Positions 16,615-25,353 of a stretch of 64,000 bases of DNA are shown piece by piece; position 1 is the first letter of the stretch, and every line of letters starts with the position of its first letter. A program made the position numbers and the translations under genes. Source of the stretch: NORP309 sp964352735 (GTDB taxonomy: Bacteria; Pseudomonadota; Gammaproteobacteria; Xanthomonadales; Marinicellaceae). The notes below the pieces were generated by a model that searched no databases, was not told the origin of the DNA, and saw nothing but the letters and a program-made list of their open reading frames with translations. The stretch is taken from assembly GCA_964352735.1 (NCBI GenBank), contig CAYGTC010000011.1, forward strand, positions 19,879-83,878, in the 5' to 3' direction.

Positions 16615-18149
16615 GATTCCACACATTTAAATTCGGTGCCGCGCTGTTGCTGTAGCTTTGTCATGATTTCTTGATCATCAATATTCAGCATCTGCGCCAT
16701 TTCATTAACGAGGTCAGGCAACTCACCACAGCGCTGAGCTTGATCCATTACCAACAGCAACTGCCACATTGACACCACATCCTTTTCAATGGCCACCGCC
16801 TTTTGGGCATATTCGACGGCTTTTTCTGTGTTTCTCAATGACACATCCGGCACTTGTGCAAACAATTTAACCAACATCAATGGCACATCTTTATTGTTTG
16901 GGCGGTGTTTATGGATATTTTCCAATAAATCAATGGCTTGTTGATACTCTTGCATTTGCACCAAAGACTGTGCTTTTAGTTTTTGTATCAACTCATCTGT
17001 TTTAAACTGATCAATTTCGGCCATAGCCAGCACTTTTTCATGCAGATTTTGGCGGTAATAAATTTCTGCCAAATTGATATTGGCACTACGGTCATTAGGG
17101 CTTATGAGCAAAAACCTCTCAAGATACCGTTTTGAAGAACCAAAATCATCTCGCATTTTATTGATAATTGCCAAATTATATAAGGCCGTTAATTGCTCAG
17201 AATCTTGCTCTAAAACCTCTTTAAAAAGTGACTCAGCTTTTTCAACCTGTTTGTTCTGAAAATAAGCCACTGCAATGTTCAGTCGTGCAGTGCTGCTGTC
17301 AGGGTTATATTCCAAGGCTTTTTGATACCCTTCAATGGCTTGTTGCAAGTCACCATTAACCAAAGCTGCCTTGGCTTTAATCAAATAGGGAACCTCACCT
17401 ACAGTAGTGCTTTTCACTTCTTGGTAATATGGGTCGGGTAATTTAACACCTGCCTCATTGGATAAAGCCATATGATGCTCTGCTTTTTCTTGTTCTCCTA
17501 ACTGACCGTATGCACGAGCGATTTTGTAATGCAACCTCCCTGCTCCTTCAACCAGAGTTAATGCCTGTTGATAAAAACCAATCGAGACGTGATAGTTTTC
17601 CACCTCAAAATACAAATCACCACTGATTTTTAACATGCTGGAAGTCAATTGTAACTCAGCAGGCACTTGAGACTTCTTTTCAAAAGCTTCCCGCAATTCA
17701 CCATCTTGAATCATCATATTTATTAAATGATAATGCGCTGGCAAATAACTCCCATCACGTTTGATGCTTTGCTCAAAGCCTTTCTTTGCATCTGCCATTT
17801 CGCCCTGTTCTAATGAGGCTTTGCCGTATAAGTACGGCCATTTGGCATCTTTTTTGTCATCTAAACCGACAGTAAAATAACATTTTTTAGCTTGTTTTAA
17901 AAATTCAAAGTTATGCAATAAGAGACACCACTCCTTAGTCGCTGAAAACTCCAAATCACTATGGCCTTGTGTTCTCGCATCTTCAATTATGGTACGGGTT
18001 TGCTGAAAAACTTCTGCAACGGCTTTATCCAAACCATCAATTGCAATATTGTTCAAATCAATCTTTTTTTTCTTATCTTCATTAACACTTTGTGCATTGA
18101 CTTGAACAACAAACAAGCAAAGTACACTGATGAGTCTTATTATTGTCAT
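16611..18149 (-). CDS. secreted TPR-repeat protein
   Basis: A protein of 512 residues with a signal peptide (MTIIRLISVLCLFVVQVNA) and at least eight tetratricopeptide-like repeats, clear in ALEYNPDSSTARLNIAVAYF, LEQDSEQLTALYNLAIINK and LLISPNDRSANINLAEIYY. It should be a periplasmic or surface scaffold. It is translationally coupled (ATGA) to the upstream FG-GAP protein gene and to downstream dusA. FG-GAP/UnbV proteins with a TPR partner occur together elsewhere, which suggests the two act together, but no function can be given. Confidence 0.8.
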   Translation of the reverse strand: MTIIRLISVLCLFVVQVNAQSVNEDKKKKIDLNNIAIDGLDKAVAEVFQQTRTIIEDARTQGHSDLEFSATKEWCLLLHNFEFLKQAKKCYFTVGLDDKKDAKWPYLYGKASLEQGEMADAKKGFEQSIKRDGSYLPAHYHLINMMIQDGELREAFEKKSQVPAELQLTSSMLKISGDLYFEVENYHVSIGFYQQALTLVEGAGRLHYKIARAYGQLGEQEKAEHHMALSNEAGVKLPDPYYQEVKSTTVGEVPYLIKAKAALVNGDLQQAIEGYQKALEYNPDSSTARLNIAVAYFQNKQVEKAESLFKEVLEQDSEQLTALYNLAIINKMRDDFGSSKRYLERFLLISPNDRSANINLAEIYYRQNLHEKVLAMAEIDQFKTDELIQKLKAQSLVQMQEYQQAIDLLENIHKHRPNNKDVPLMLVKLFAQVPDVSLRNTEKAVEYAQKAVAIEKDVVSMWQLLLVMDQAQRCGELPDLVNEMAQMLNIDDQEIMTKLQQQRGTEFKCVES

Positions 18150-19762
18150 TTTAATTCAACTGTGATGTATTTATTGTGTTTCATTAACGGTTGATCCAAT
18201 ACGACCTGCCCATTTTTTGATATTTTGATGCGCTCAAAATGCCCAAGTTGTGCTTCATTCAACAACAAACGGTCATCATGTGCTGAAGCATAAGCACCAT
18301 CTGTCCTTAAATGTATGCGGGTATTTTTACTGGAATGAACCAAATCAACCATTATGTTTGCAGGTTCTTGCTGTTTAATTACCATACCCAACCATTGTGA
18401 TGGATTGAGGTTATTCAACATCAATTCAGCCTTCCCATGATTGTTATTGACCATAATATCCACATCTCCATCATTATCGATATCGCCAAAGGCAGCACCT
18501 CGAGATACTGCTGATTGCTTCAACCATTTTTGATTTGTGACCGTTTCAAATTGGGCTTTAGGGCCGTTTAAAAACAACTGATTAACTTGTGCAAGAGAGG
18601 CCATTGAACTGTTTTTATCACTGGCATCAGCAACAGCCCCATTAAAAACCATCAAATCGGGATAAATATCATTATTGACATGAATAAATCCTGTAGCCCA
18701 GCCAGTATAGGCAAAACTTTCACGAGACAACTTTGATCGATTCGTGACATCTTGAAAAAAACCCTTGCCATTGTTCTTATATAACGTATTCGATTCATTC
18801 ATCAGATGGGTAAAAAACACATCTTCATCGCCATCCAAATCATAATCAGCAATCGCCATTCCCATACTGGCCTCAGCCACCCCTTCTGCATTAACAGCAA
18901 CACCAGAAAACAAACCGGCCTCTTTAAAAGATTCACCTTTTTGATTGAGCCACAATAAATTGGCTTTGCCATCATTTGCCACTATAAAATCATTCCAGCC
19001 ATCATTGTTGACATCAACACAAACTGCATTCAGACCTGGCATTCCAGGCATATCGCTGAAATATTGCGCCGTTTTATCAACCATTTGTTGACCTTCTACG
19101 TTCAAGTAGAATACATCCTTTGCACCTGCAAAAGAATTGGGGCCACAATAGTCTCGCTTACTTGAACCATTGAAACATTGTGGGTTATTGGTTTCAGACC
19201 AATCGACATAATTGCTGACATACAAATCTTTGTATCCATCATTGTTGATGTCACAAAAACTGGCACTGCTTGACCACAATGGCTTTTCTTCAATCGTCAT
19301 TGACTTATATCCTTGGCCTTTTTGATTGATTAAAAGCTGATTATGCTTTAGGTTTGTCAAGTACATGTCTAACCAGCCATCCTGGTTGACATCAGCTGTG
19401 GCAACACCAATACCATATTGATCATTTTTCAATTTCATGGCATCAGTGACATCAACAAAACTTAATTTTTTATTTTCAATTAGCAAGTTCTTAAATAATC
19501 GATCTGTTTTCATATTGTCAACAAATGGACCACTTTGAACCATGTAGATATCCAAATCCCCATCATTATCATAATCCAACATGGCCACTCCAGAGCCCAC
19601 AATCTCTGGATAATAAAAATTATTTGAGCCTCCATTGTGGTGCTCAAACTGAATACTGTTCTCACTTTTTGCCACAGAAAAATATTCTGCATACACAGCA
19701 CTGCTCAACATCAATGCCATTGTCAGCCCCAAAAAACGGGCCAGATTCACCTTAAATAACAT
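18146..19762 (-). CDS. FG-GAP/VCBS repeat (CRTAC1/UnbV-like) secreted protein
   Basis: ATG 19762 follows a strong GGGGGA ribosome binding site and gives a signal peptide ending SSAVYA. The protein of 538 residues contains six Ca-binding loops of the D-x-D/N-x-D-G type: DYDNDGDLDIYM, DVNQDGWLDMYL, DINNDGYKDLYV, DVNNDGWNDFIV, DYDLDGDEDVFF and DIDNDGDVDIMV. These mark an integrin-alpha-like beta propeller. The C-terminal part (AYASAHDDRLLLNEAQLG) is a divergent ASPIC/UnbV region. It is probably an extracellular or surface Ca-binding protein. First gene of the four-gene ATGA-linked operon. Confidence 0.85.
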   Translation of the reverse strand: MLFKVNLARFLGLTMALMLSSAVYAEYFSVAKSENSIQFEHHNGGSNNFYYPEIVGSGVAMLDYDNDGDLDIYMVQSGPFVDNMKTDRLFKNLLIENKKLSFVDVTDAMKLKNDQYGIGVATADVNQDGWLDMYLTNLKHNQLLINQKGQGYKSMTIEEKPLWSSSASFCDINNDGYKDLYVSNYVDWSETNNPQCFNGSSKRDYCGPNSFAGAKDVFYLNVEGQQMVDKTAQYFSDMPGMPGLNAVCVDVNNDGWNDFIVANDGKANLLWLNQKGESFKEAGLFSGVAVNAEGVAEASMGMAIADYDLDGDEDVFFTHLMNESNTLYKNNGKGFFQDVTNRSKLSRESFAYTGWATGFIHVNNDIYPDLMVFNGAVADASDKNSSMASLAQVNQLFLNGPKAQFETVTNQKWLKQSAVSRGAAFGDIDNDGDVDIMVNNNHGKAELMLNNLNPSQWLGMVIKQQEPANIMVDLVHSSKNTRIHLRTDGAYASAHDDRLLLNEAQLGHFERIKISKNGQVVLDQPLMKHNKYITVELK

Positions 19763-19961
19763 TGTTCCCCCATACATTGGATGTTATTGTCTGTGAGAAA
19801 TTGTATATGAAACTCCTATTAATTGCTCATCATTTGATTTTATGCCGATAAAAAAATTGACACTTTTAGTACAAAAAAATTCATTGTGTTTAAAAATGTG
19901 ACACAATCTTACTTTATCCTGTTTAAATCGTGTTATAAGAAATCATTAATTACCCCTTTTA

Positions 19962-19970
19962 TGCTATAGT
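19962..19970 (+). promoter_or_regulatory. extended -10 promoter element of the first tail-fibre-like gene
   Basis: TGCTATAGT matches an extended -10 element (TGnTATAAT) with no good -35 box. Transcription would start near 19977, giving a leader of about 60 nt before ATG 20037. An inverted repeat ATTGTGT/ACACAAT (19883-19889 and 19901-19907) lies upstream and may be an operator. Confidence 0.5.
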
Positions 19971-20036
19971 ACACACATGTCGTTGTGGTCCAACGCACGT
20001 CACATTATTTTCAATACACAGTGGGGTAAAATATCA

Positions 20037-21590
20037 ATGAAAAATATGAAAAACTTTAAGCTCAGCTTAATTACCAGTTCTCTTTTGTTGGCATCAAGTG
20101 CTTTTGCAGCAAATGTCGCTCAAGACGGTAATGGCATTTATTTTGACGGATTAGCTAAAACTCAATACAGTTTAACCATTCGCACTCCAGATGGAGAAAC
20201 ACAAAAATTCACGGTCAATGATGAGCAGTTTACAATCAATGCCAGTTTACTTGGGGTCAAATCATTAGCAGATGGCCTTTACAAGTACGAATTAACACCA
20301 ATCAATAAACCTGGGCAATTGGCCAAAGATGTCAGAGAACTGGGAGAAGCAAACGTTGCAGCGGAATACGCCGATGCATTCAAGTCACAATCTGAAAAAG
20401 CTTCAGGCGTCTTTTCATTAAACAATGGATCTTTGTTGACTGGCGAGGAAACCAGAGCACCAGTGGTAGAAAAAGCATCAGGTGCAAACAAAGACCAACA
20501 GATTTTAGATGACCTGCTTGTTGTCGGCAGCGCTTGTATTGGTCAAGATTGTGTCAATGGTGAGAGTTTTGGTTTCGACACATTAAGATTGAAAGAAAAT
20601 AATTTACGAATCAGAGCCCTAGATACCAGTGCCTCAGCCTCTTTCCCCACAAGGGACTGGCAAATCACATTCAATGACACATCTAATGGAGGAATGAACA
20701 AGTTCTCTATTGATGATATTGATGGCGGACGCACACCTTTCACTATTGAAGCTGGAGCACCTACTGACTCACTATATGTTGAAGACGGTGGACGTATTGG
20801 TTTAGGTACCAATACTCCAGTTGTGCAAATGCACGTTAAAGATGGTAACACACCAACTTTAAGATTAGAACAAGACGGTTCAAGTGGTTTTACTCCACTG
20901 ATTTGGGATTTGGCAGGTAATGAAGCCAATTTCTTTATTCGTGATGCCACCAATGGTAGCGATCTCCCTTTCAGGATATTTCCAAATCCAGGAAGCGATG
21001 CATTGGTTATTGAAGGAGGCACTGGTGATATCGGTATGGGTACGACTTCCCCAAGCTCAAATTTACATGTATTTACCAATAGCAGTGGCGCTGCTGATAT
21101 GTTAAAACTACAGAATCAAGGCGGAGGCTCTTTTATTACCATGGAAAATGGTTTCACAGGCAAATCATGGTTCATGACTCATGAAAACTCTGCTGGTACA
21201 TCTTTTAATATCACACATTCAGACACAGGCGGTAGAGCCATGCAGTTAACCACTGGTGGCAATATGATTATTAATGGGACCTTAACTACCATGGGAACCA
21301 CATGTAGCACTATGGCACAGCCAGCTGGTTGTGATTTGGTTTTCTCTGATGATTACCAACTACCAACCATTGAAGATCACGCTGCAGAGATGTACAAGAA
21401 CAGCTATCTACCCAATGTTGGCCCAACAAAAGAAAATGAACCATTTAACCTGACTGAAAAAACTGGTGGCATGCTGAATGAGCTTGAAAAGGCCCATATT
21501 TACATCGCTCAATTAAATGAAAGTTTGAAAAACAAGTCAGATGAACTTGAGCTTATTAAAGAGAGATTAACTAAATTAGAAAATAAATAA
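20037..21590 (+). CDS. secreted tail-fibre-like protein, paralogue 1 of 3
   Basis: ATG 20037 follows GGGGTAAAA and starts a signal peptide ending SSAFA; a frame open from 19977 lacks signal character. The product has 517 residues. An N-terminal beta domain (about 25-95) resembles a short CBM or Ig fold. A middle region carries SACIGQDCVNGESFGFDT and repeated segments of the type GRIGLGTNTPVVQMHV and GDIGMGTTSPSSNLHV, which are typical of trimeric phage tail-fibre/spike shafts. Near the end lie CDLVFSDDYQLPTIEDH, YLPNVGP and MLNELEKAHIYIAQL, followed by a coiled coil. Probably a trimeric surface or secreted fibre. Two paralogues follow directly. Confidence 0.7.
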   Translation: MKNMKNFKLSLITSSLLLASSAFAANVAQDGNGIYFDGLAKTQYSLTIRTPDGETQKFTVNDEQFTINASLLGVKSLADGLYKYELTPINKPGQLAKDVRELGEANVAAEYADAFKSQSEKASGVFSLNNGSLLTGEETRAPVVEKASGANKDQQILDDLLVVGSACIGQDCVNGESFGFDTLRLKENNLRIRALDTSASASFPTRDWQITFNDTSNGGMNKFSIDDIDGGRTPFTIEAGAPTDSLYVEDGGRIGLGTNTPVVQMHVKDGNTPTLRLEQDGSSGFTPLIWDLAGNEANFFIRDATNGSDLPFRIFPNPGSDALVIEGGTGDIGMGTTSPSSNLHVFTNSSGAADMLKLQNQGGGSFITMENGFTGKSWFMTHENSAGTSFNITHSDTGGRAMQLTTGGNMIINGTLTTMGTTCSTMAQPAGCDLVFSDDYQLPTIEDHAAEMYKNSYLPNVGPTKENEPFNLTEKTGGMLNELEKAHIYIAQLNESLKNKSDELELIKERLTKLENK

Positions 21591-21644
21591 AACTCAATGT
21601 CTCACCCATCAAAATTTTTACACTTTATACAAGTGTACTGAATA

Positions 21645-21684
21645 AAAAAGACTGCTATTGATCAAGCTTTAGCAGTCTTTTTTT
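21645..21684 (+). terminator. rho-independent terminator after paralogue 1
   Basis: AAAAAGACTGCTA (21645-21657) pairs with TAGCAGTCTTTTT (21670-21682) around a 12-nt loop and ends in a run of seven T. A textbook terminator, 55 bp after the stop codon. Confidence 0.92.
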
Positions 21685-21759
21685 ATCTGCTTTAATCCCA
21701 TTAAAGATTCATTGACAAGCAGAAAATCACTTCGGATAACACATTTTTTATAGATTTTT

Positions 21760-21775
21760 TGTGATGTATGTCACA
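21760..21775 (+). promoter_or_regulatory. CRP/Vfr-type binding site before paralogue 2
   Basis: TGTGATGTATGTCACA has both half-sites of the CRP consensus (TGTGA-N6-TCACA) without mismatch. It lies 128-143 bp before ATG 21903. A TATAAA-like box is at about 21838, so the site is placed for an activator upstream of the promoter. No equally good site was seen before paralogues 1 and 3, though a single TGTCACA half-site lies near 23617. Confidence 0.7.
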
Positions 21776-21902
21776 TTTTTTGCTATTTTATCATTTTTTT
21801 ACTAAAAAAGCTGAGCAATTAACACTTGCATGCTAGTATAAAAAGCCTGTCCAACATGATAGAGACAGAAAATACAACTCACAATTTATATGGGGAAAAA
21901 CA

Positions 21903-23465
21903 ATGATGAAAAAAAACAATACATTCATTTTAAAAACACTCATAGCGGGAATGCTAACAGCTTCACTCAACTTACAAGCAGTTGAGATCGAACAATCCAC
22001 TGACGGAATCTCTTTTAACGCATTAGAAAACACAAACTACAAACTGACACTGGTGGCTCCGAACAGCGAAGTATTCACATTTAACATCAACAATAAAAAT
22101 GCATTCATCACAGCTGGCATGCTTAACATGAAAGCTTTTGCTGATGGCAATTACAAATTTGAGTTATCCCCCATTGCAAAACCTGATGATTTGGCTTCTG
22201 ATGTTAGGGCTTTAGATGATGCCAAAATCACTGAAGAATTTCAGAAAGAATTTTCTTCATTTGAAAAACACTCTGGTAATTTTGCCATCGCCAATAACAA
22301 TCTGGCACTTGATATAGAAGAAGCCACAGATAAAGCACAAGTATTCAACACTGACCTCATTGTTGAAGGCAGTGCCTGTATTGGTATCGACTGTACTGCA
22401 AATGAAAGTTTCGGTTTTGATACATTAAGACTTAAAGAAAATAACTTAAGAATCAAATTTGATGACACCAGTGCCTCTGCTTCATTTCCTGGCAATGATT
22501 GGCAATTAACCGCCAATGATTCTGGAAATGGTGGCGCTAATAAATTCGCAATCGATGATATCACCAATAACAAAACACCATTTACTGTTGAGGCCAACAG
22601 CCCCAACCACACACTTTTTGTGGCATCTGAGGGACGTATTGGTGTCAAAACAAATACTCCTGTAGTTGATATTCATGTCAAAGAGGGCAATACACCCACT
22701 TTAAGATTGGAGCAAGATGGCTCTGATGGTTTTCAATCACAAGTTTGGGATGTAGCCGGCAATGAAACCAATTTCTTTATCAGAGATGTTTCAAATAGCA
22801 GTAGCTTACCATTCAGAATAGAACCGGGTGCAAGTGAGAACAGAGTTTATCTAGACAGCAACAATAATGTTGGTATAGGTCTCGCTAATCCTGCTGCCAA
22901 CCTTCACGTACAATCAAGTGATGGCGGTGCTGATGAATTACTTAAATTGAGTAATACTGGCGGGTCTTTTATCACCATGGAAAATAGAACCACTGGTGGA
23001 TCATGGTTCATGACTCATGAAAATGCGGCACCTAATTCATTTAATTTTTCTTATGAGTTACCAGCAGGTGGCTTTGTTGTCCCAATGAGAATGACCACTA
23101 CCGGCAATGTAACCGTTTTAGGCACATTAACCACTGGAGGCACTACTTGTGGTGGCGGTTGTGATTTAGTATTCACAGAAGATTATAAATTACCAACCAT
23201 TGAAGAACATGCAGCACAAATGTGGGAGAACAACTATCTACCCAATGTTGGCCCAACAATTGAAAATGAGCCATTCAACTTGACAGAAAAAACTGGTGGC
23301 ATGCTGAATGAGCTAGAAAAAGCACACATCTACATTGAACAGTTACACACAAGGCTTAAAAATAAAGAAAATGAGTTGAATGCGATGAAGTCTGATTTCA
23401 AAAACCTTGAGCAAAATTTGCTTAAAAACATTGAATTAAGACTGGCTAAATTAGAACAAAAATAA
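21903..23465 (+). CDS. secreted tail-fibre-like protein, paralogue 2 of 3
   Basis: The ATG follows GGGGAAAAACA and starts a signal peptide (MMKKNNTFILKTLIAGMLTASLNLQA). The product of 520 residues is collinear with paralogue 1. It has a beta-rich N-domain, SACIGIDCTANESFGFDT, NDSGNGGANKFAIDDI, the shaft-type repeats GRIGVKTNTPVVDIHV and NNVGIGLANPAANLHV, then SFITMENRTTGGSWFMTHEN, the TTCGGGCDLVFTEDYKLPTI segment and a C-terminal coiled coil (from about 465). The cysteine pairs CxxxxC and CGGGC may form disulfides. Two tracts of 25 and 29 bp near the 3' end are identical to paralogue 1, which points to recent duplication or gene conversion. Confidence 0.7.
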   Translation: MMKKNNTFILKTLIAGMLTASLNLQAVEIEQSTDGISFNALENTNYKLTLVAPNSEVFTFNINNKNAFITAGMLNMKAFADGNYKFELSPIAKPDDLASDVRALDDAKITEEFQKEFSSFEKHSGNFAIANNNLALDIEEATDKAQVFNTDLIVEGSACIGIDCTANESFGFDTLRLKENNLRIKFDDTSASASFPGNDWQLTANDSGNGGANKFAIDDITNNKTPFTVEANSPNHTLFVASEGRIGVKTNTPVVDIHVKEGNTPTLRLEQDGSDGFQSQVWDVAGNETNFFIRDVSNSSSLPFRIEPGASENRVYLDSNNNVGIGLANPAANLHVQSSDGGADELLKLSNTGGSFITMENRTTGGSWFMTHENAAPNSFNFSYELPAGGFVVPMRMTTTGNVTVLGTLTTGGTTCGGGCDLVFTEDYKLPTIEEHAAQMWENNYLPNVGPTIENEPFNLTEKTGGMLNELEKAHIYIEQLHTRLKNKENELNAMKSDFKNLEQNLLKNIELRLAKLEQK

Positions 23466-23496
23466 GTTTTTATTTTAACTTTTTTACTTCCATATA

Positions 23497-23529
23497 AAGG
23501 GTGCCATTAACCAATAGCACCCTTTTTTA
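23497..23529 (+). terminator. rho-independent terminator after paralogue 2
   Basis: AAGGGTGC (23497-23504) pairs with GCACCCTT (23517-23524) around a 12-nt loop, followed by further T residues. It lies 31 bp after the stop codon. Confidence 0.9.
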
Positions 23530-23709
23530 TTACTACTTCCAACAAATTCTCATTAACCCTCATTATCAAATAGATAATAACTTTTTGATATATCCACTGC
23601 TTTTTCAACATAAATTGTCACATTAAATAACAAAATGTCGTAACTATAATAGATTAACGACTATTAATTTGTTGTTAATTATTAAATTTAACAATATATG
23701 GGGAAAATT

Positions 23710-25287
23710 ATGTTAAAAAATAAAAATAATTTCAAACTTAAAAGCTTAATTACAGCAATACTAACCACTTCAACAATCTATTCATATGCAGCAAATGTTG
23801 AACAAAACGACAATGGAATCACCTTTAATTCTTTAGAGCAGTCACATTACTCATTAACGGTTATTTCACCAAATAAAGAAAGGTACTCATTTGATATCAA
23901 TCAAAAAGACTTTATTTTGACAGCTGAGATGTTAAACCAAAAATCCTTTGATGATGGTTTATATAAATATGAACTTACTCCAAACATTAAAACTGGCAAT
24001 TTAGGAAATGATGTCAGAGCATTGGAAAATTCTCAATTGAGTCAAGAGTTCAAAGACGAATTCTCATCGTCTACAAACATTCACTCAGGCACATTTTCGA
24101 TTTCGCAAAACAAACTATTGCAAGATATTGAAGAGGTTTCTACCAAAGACTCTGTTATCAATGATGATCTCATAGTAGATGGCAGCGCTTGTATTGGTTT
24201 TGATTGTGTCAATGGTGAGAGCTTTGGTTTTGATACCATCAGATTAAAAGAAAACAACTTAAGAATCAAATTTGATGACACCAGCGGTGTAGGCAGTTTC
24301 CCAAATGTTGACTGGCAATTAACTGCCAATGATTCAGCCAATGGTGGTGCGAATAAATTTTCCATTGACGACATCACCAACAGTAGAACAATTTTCACTG
24401 TTGAAGCAAATGCGCCAAGTCATTCATTATACGTTGATGATGGCGGCCGTGTTGGTTTAGGTACGTCAACCCCTTCAGTTGAAATGCATATCATCAATGG
24501 TGATACAGCAACACTGAGACTAGAACAAAATGGATCATCAGGTTTTGCACCTCAAGTATGGGATGTAGCAGGTAATGAAACCAATTTCTTTGTCAGAGAT
24601 GTCAGCAATGGCAGCACCCTACCATTCAGAATCAGACCTGGTGCACCCACAAGCTCTATATTTATTGATGTTGATGGAGATGTGAGCATAGGTGATGCAT
24701 CACCTGAGGCTCCATTAAACGTCGTCAGATCAAATGGAACGGCTCAGGTACTGGTTGAAGAAAACAGCGGAACTCAAGCAGTGAGGGAAATGTTTAAGAT
24801 GGTCAATAACGGCGGATCTTACATTACCATGGAAAACTCTGCAGCCTCAAATAAGGCATGGTTTTTGACGCATGAAAATTCTGCTGGCAACTCATTCAAT
24901 ATCACACACTCAGATTCTGGAGGTGCCGCAATGAGATTAACCACTGATGGTAATATGACCATTTTGGGTTCAATCACTACAACCGGTGGCACCTGTGGTG
25001 GTGGCTGTGATTTGGTGTTCTCAGAAGACTATAATCTGCCAACTATTGAAGAACACGAGTCTGAAATGTGGTCAAATCGTTATTTACCTGCTGTAGGGCC
25101 TACTATTGAAAATGCTCCCATTAATATTTCAGATAAAACAGGGAGAATGCTCAATGAACTGGAAAAAGCCCACATTTATATAGCACAATTAAATAAAACC
25201 ATTAAATCAAAATCCAGTGAGCTGGATGAAATGAAAGACAAATACGATTCACTTGAGCAAAGGTTGTCAAAATTAGAAATTAAATAA
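23710..25287 (+). CDS. secreted tail-fibre-like protein, paralogue 3 of 3
   Basis: ATG 23710 follows GGGGAAAATT; an upstream in-frame ATG (23698) would include that ribosome binding site, so it is rejected. The signal peptide ends TIYSYA. The product of 525 residues has the same modules as paralogues 1 and 2 (SACIGFDCVNGESFGFDT, GRVGLGTSTPSVEMHI, WFLTHENSAGNSFNITHSDS, CGGGCDLVFSEDYNLPTI, MLNELEKAHIYIAQLNKTI). It has a short insertion after the second shaft repeat (near NVVRSNGTAQVLVEENSG). A TATAAT box (23645-23650) lies 60 bp upstream, so it has its own promoter. Confidence 0.7.
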   Translation: MLKNKNNFKLKSLITAILTTSTIYSYAANVEQNDNGITFNSLEQSHYSLTVISPNKERYSFDINQKDFILTAEMLNQKSFDDGLYKYELTPNIKTGNLGNDVRALENSQLSQEFKDEFSSSTNIHSGTFSISQNKLLQDIEEVSTKDSVINDDLIVDGSACIGFDCVNGESFGFDTIRLKENNLRIKFDDTSGVGSFPNVDWQLTANDSANGGANKFSIDDITNSRTIFTVEANAPSHSLYVDDGGRVGLGTSTPSVEMHIINGDTATLRLEQNGSSGFAPQVWDVAGNETNFFVRDVSNGSTLPFRIRPGAPTSSIFIDVDGDVSIGDASPEAPLNVVRSNGTAQVLVEENSGTQAVREMFKMVNNGGSYITMENSAASNKAWFLTHENSAGNSFNITHSDSGGAAMRLTTDGNMTILGSITTTGGTCGGGCDLVFSEDYNLPTIEEHESEMWSNRYLPAVGPTIENAPINISDKTGRMLNELEKAHIYIAQLNKTIKSKSSELDEMKDKYDSLEQRLSKLEIK

Positions 25288-25304
25288 TACTATCATATCA
25301 ATGC

Positions 25305-25338
25305 AAGGGGTTGTCAGGTAAAATCTTGGCAACCTTTT
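25305..25338 (+). terminator. probable terminator after paralogue 3
   Basis: AGGGGTTG pairs with CAACCTTT, with two G-U pairs, around a 17-nt loop and is followed by TG and TTAAT. It is weaker than the terminators after paralogues 1 and 2, so some read-through into the next gene (start 25354) is possible. Confidence 0.5.
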
Positions 25339-25353
25339 GTTAATGTAGTTGAT

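Noticed and set aside
19883..19907. CRP site before paralogue 1
   Set aside because: The ATTGTGT/ACACAAT arms do not have the TGTGA-N6-TCACA spacing, so it is kept only as a possible operator.
20543..21079. Minus-strand open frame of 178 codons inside the first fibre gene
   Set aside because: Its counterparts recur in the same place in the other two paralogues as a by-product of the conserved plus-strand sequence; no ribosome binding site.
20037..25287. Prophage or phage tail module
   Set aside because: The proteins resemble tail fibres but have signal peptides, and no capsid, portal, terminase or integrase gene is in the window.
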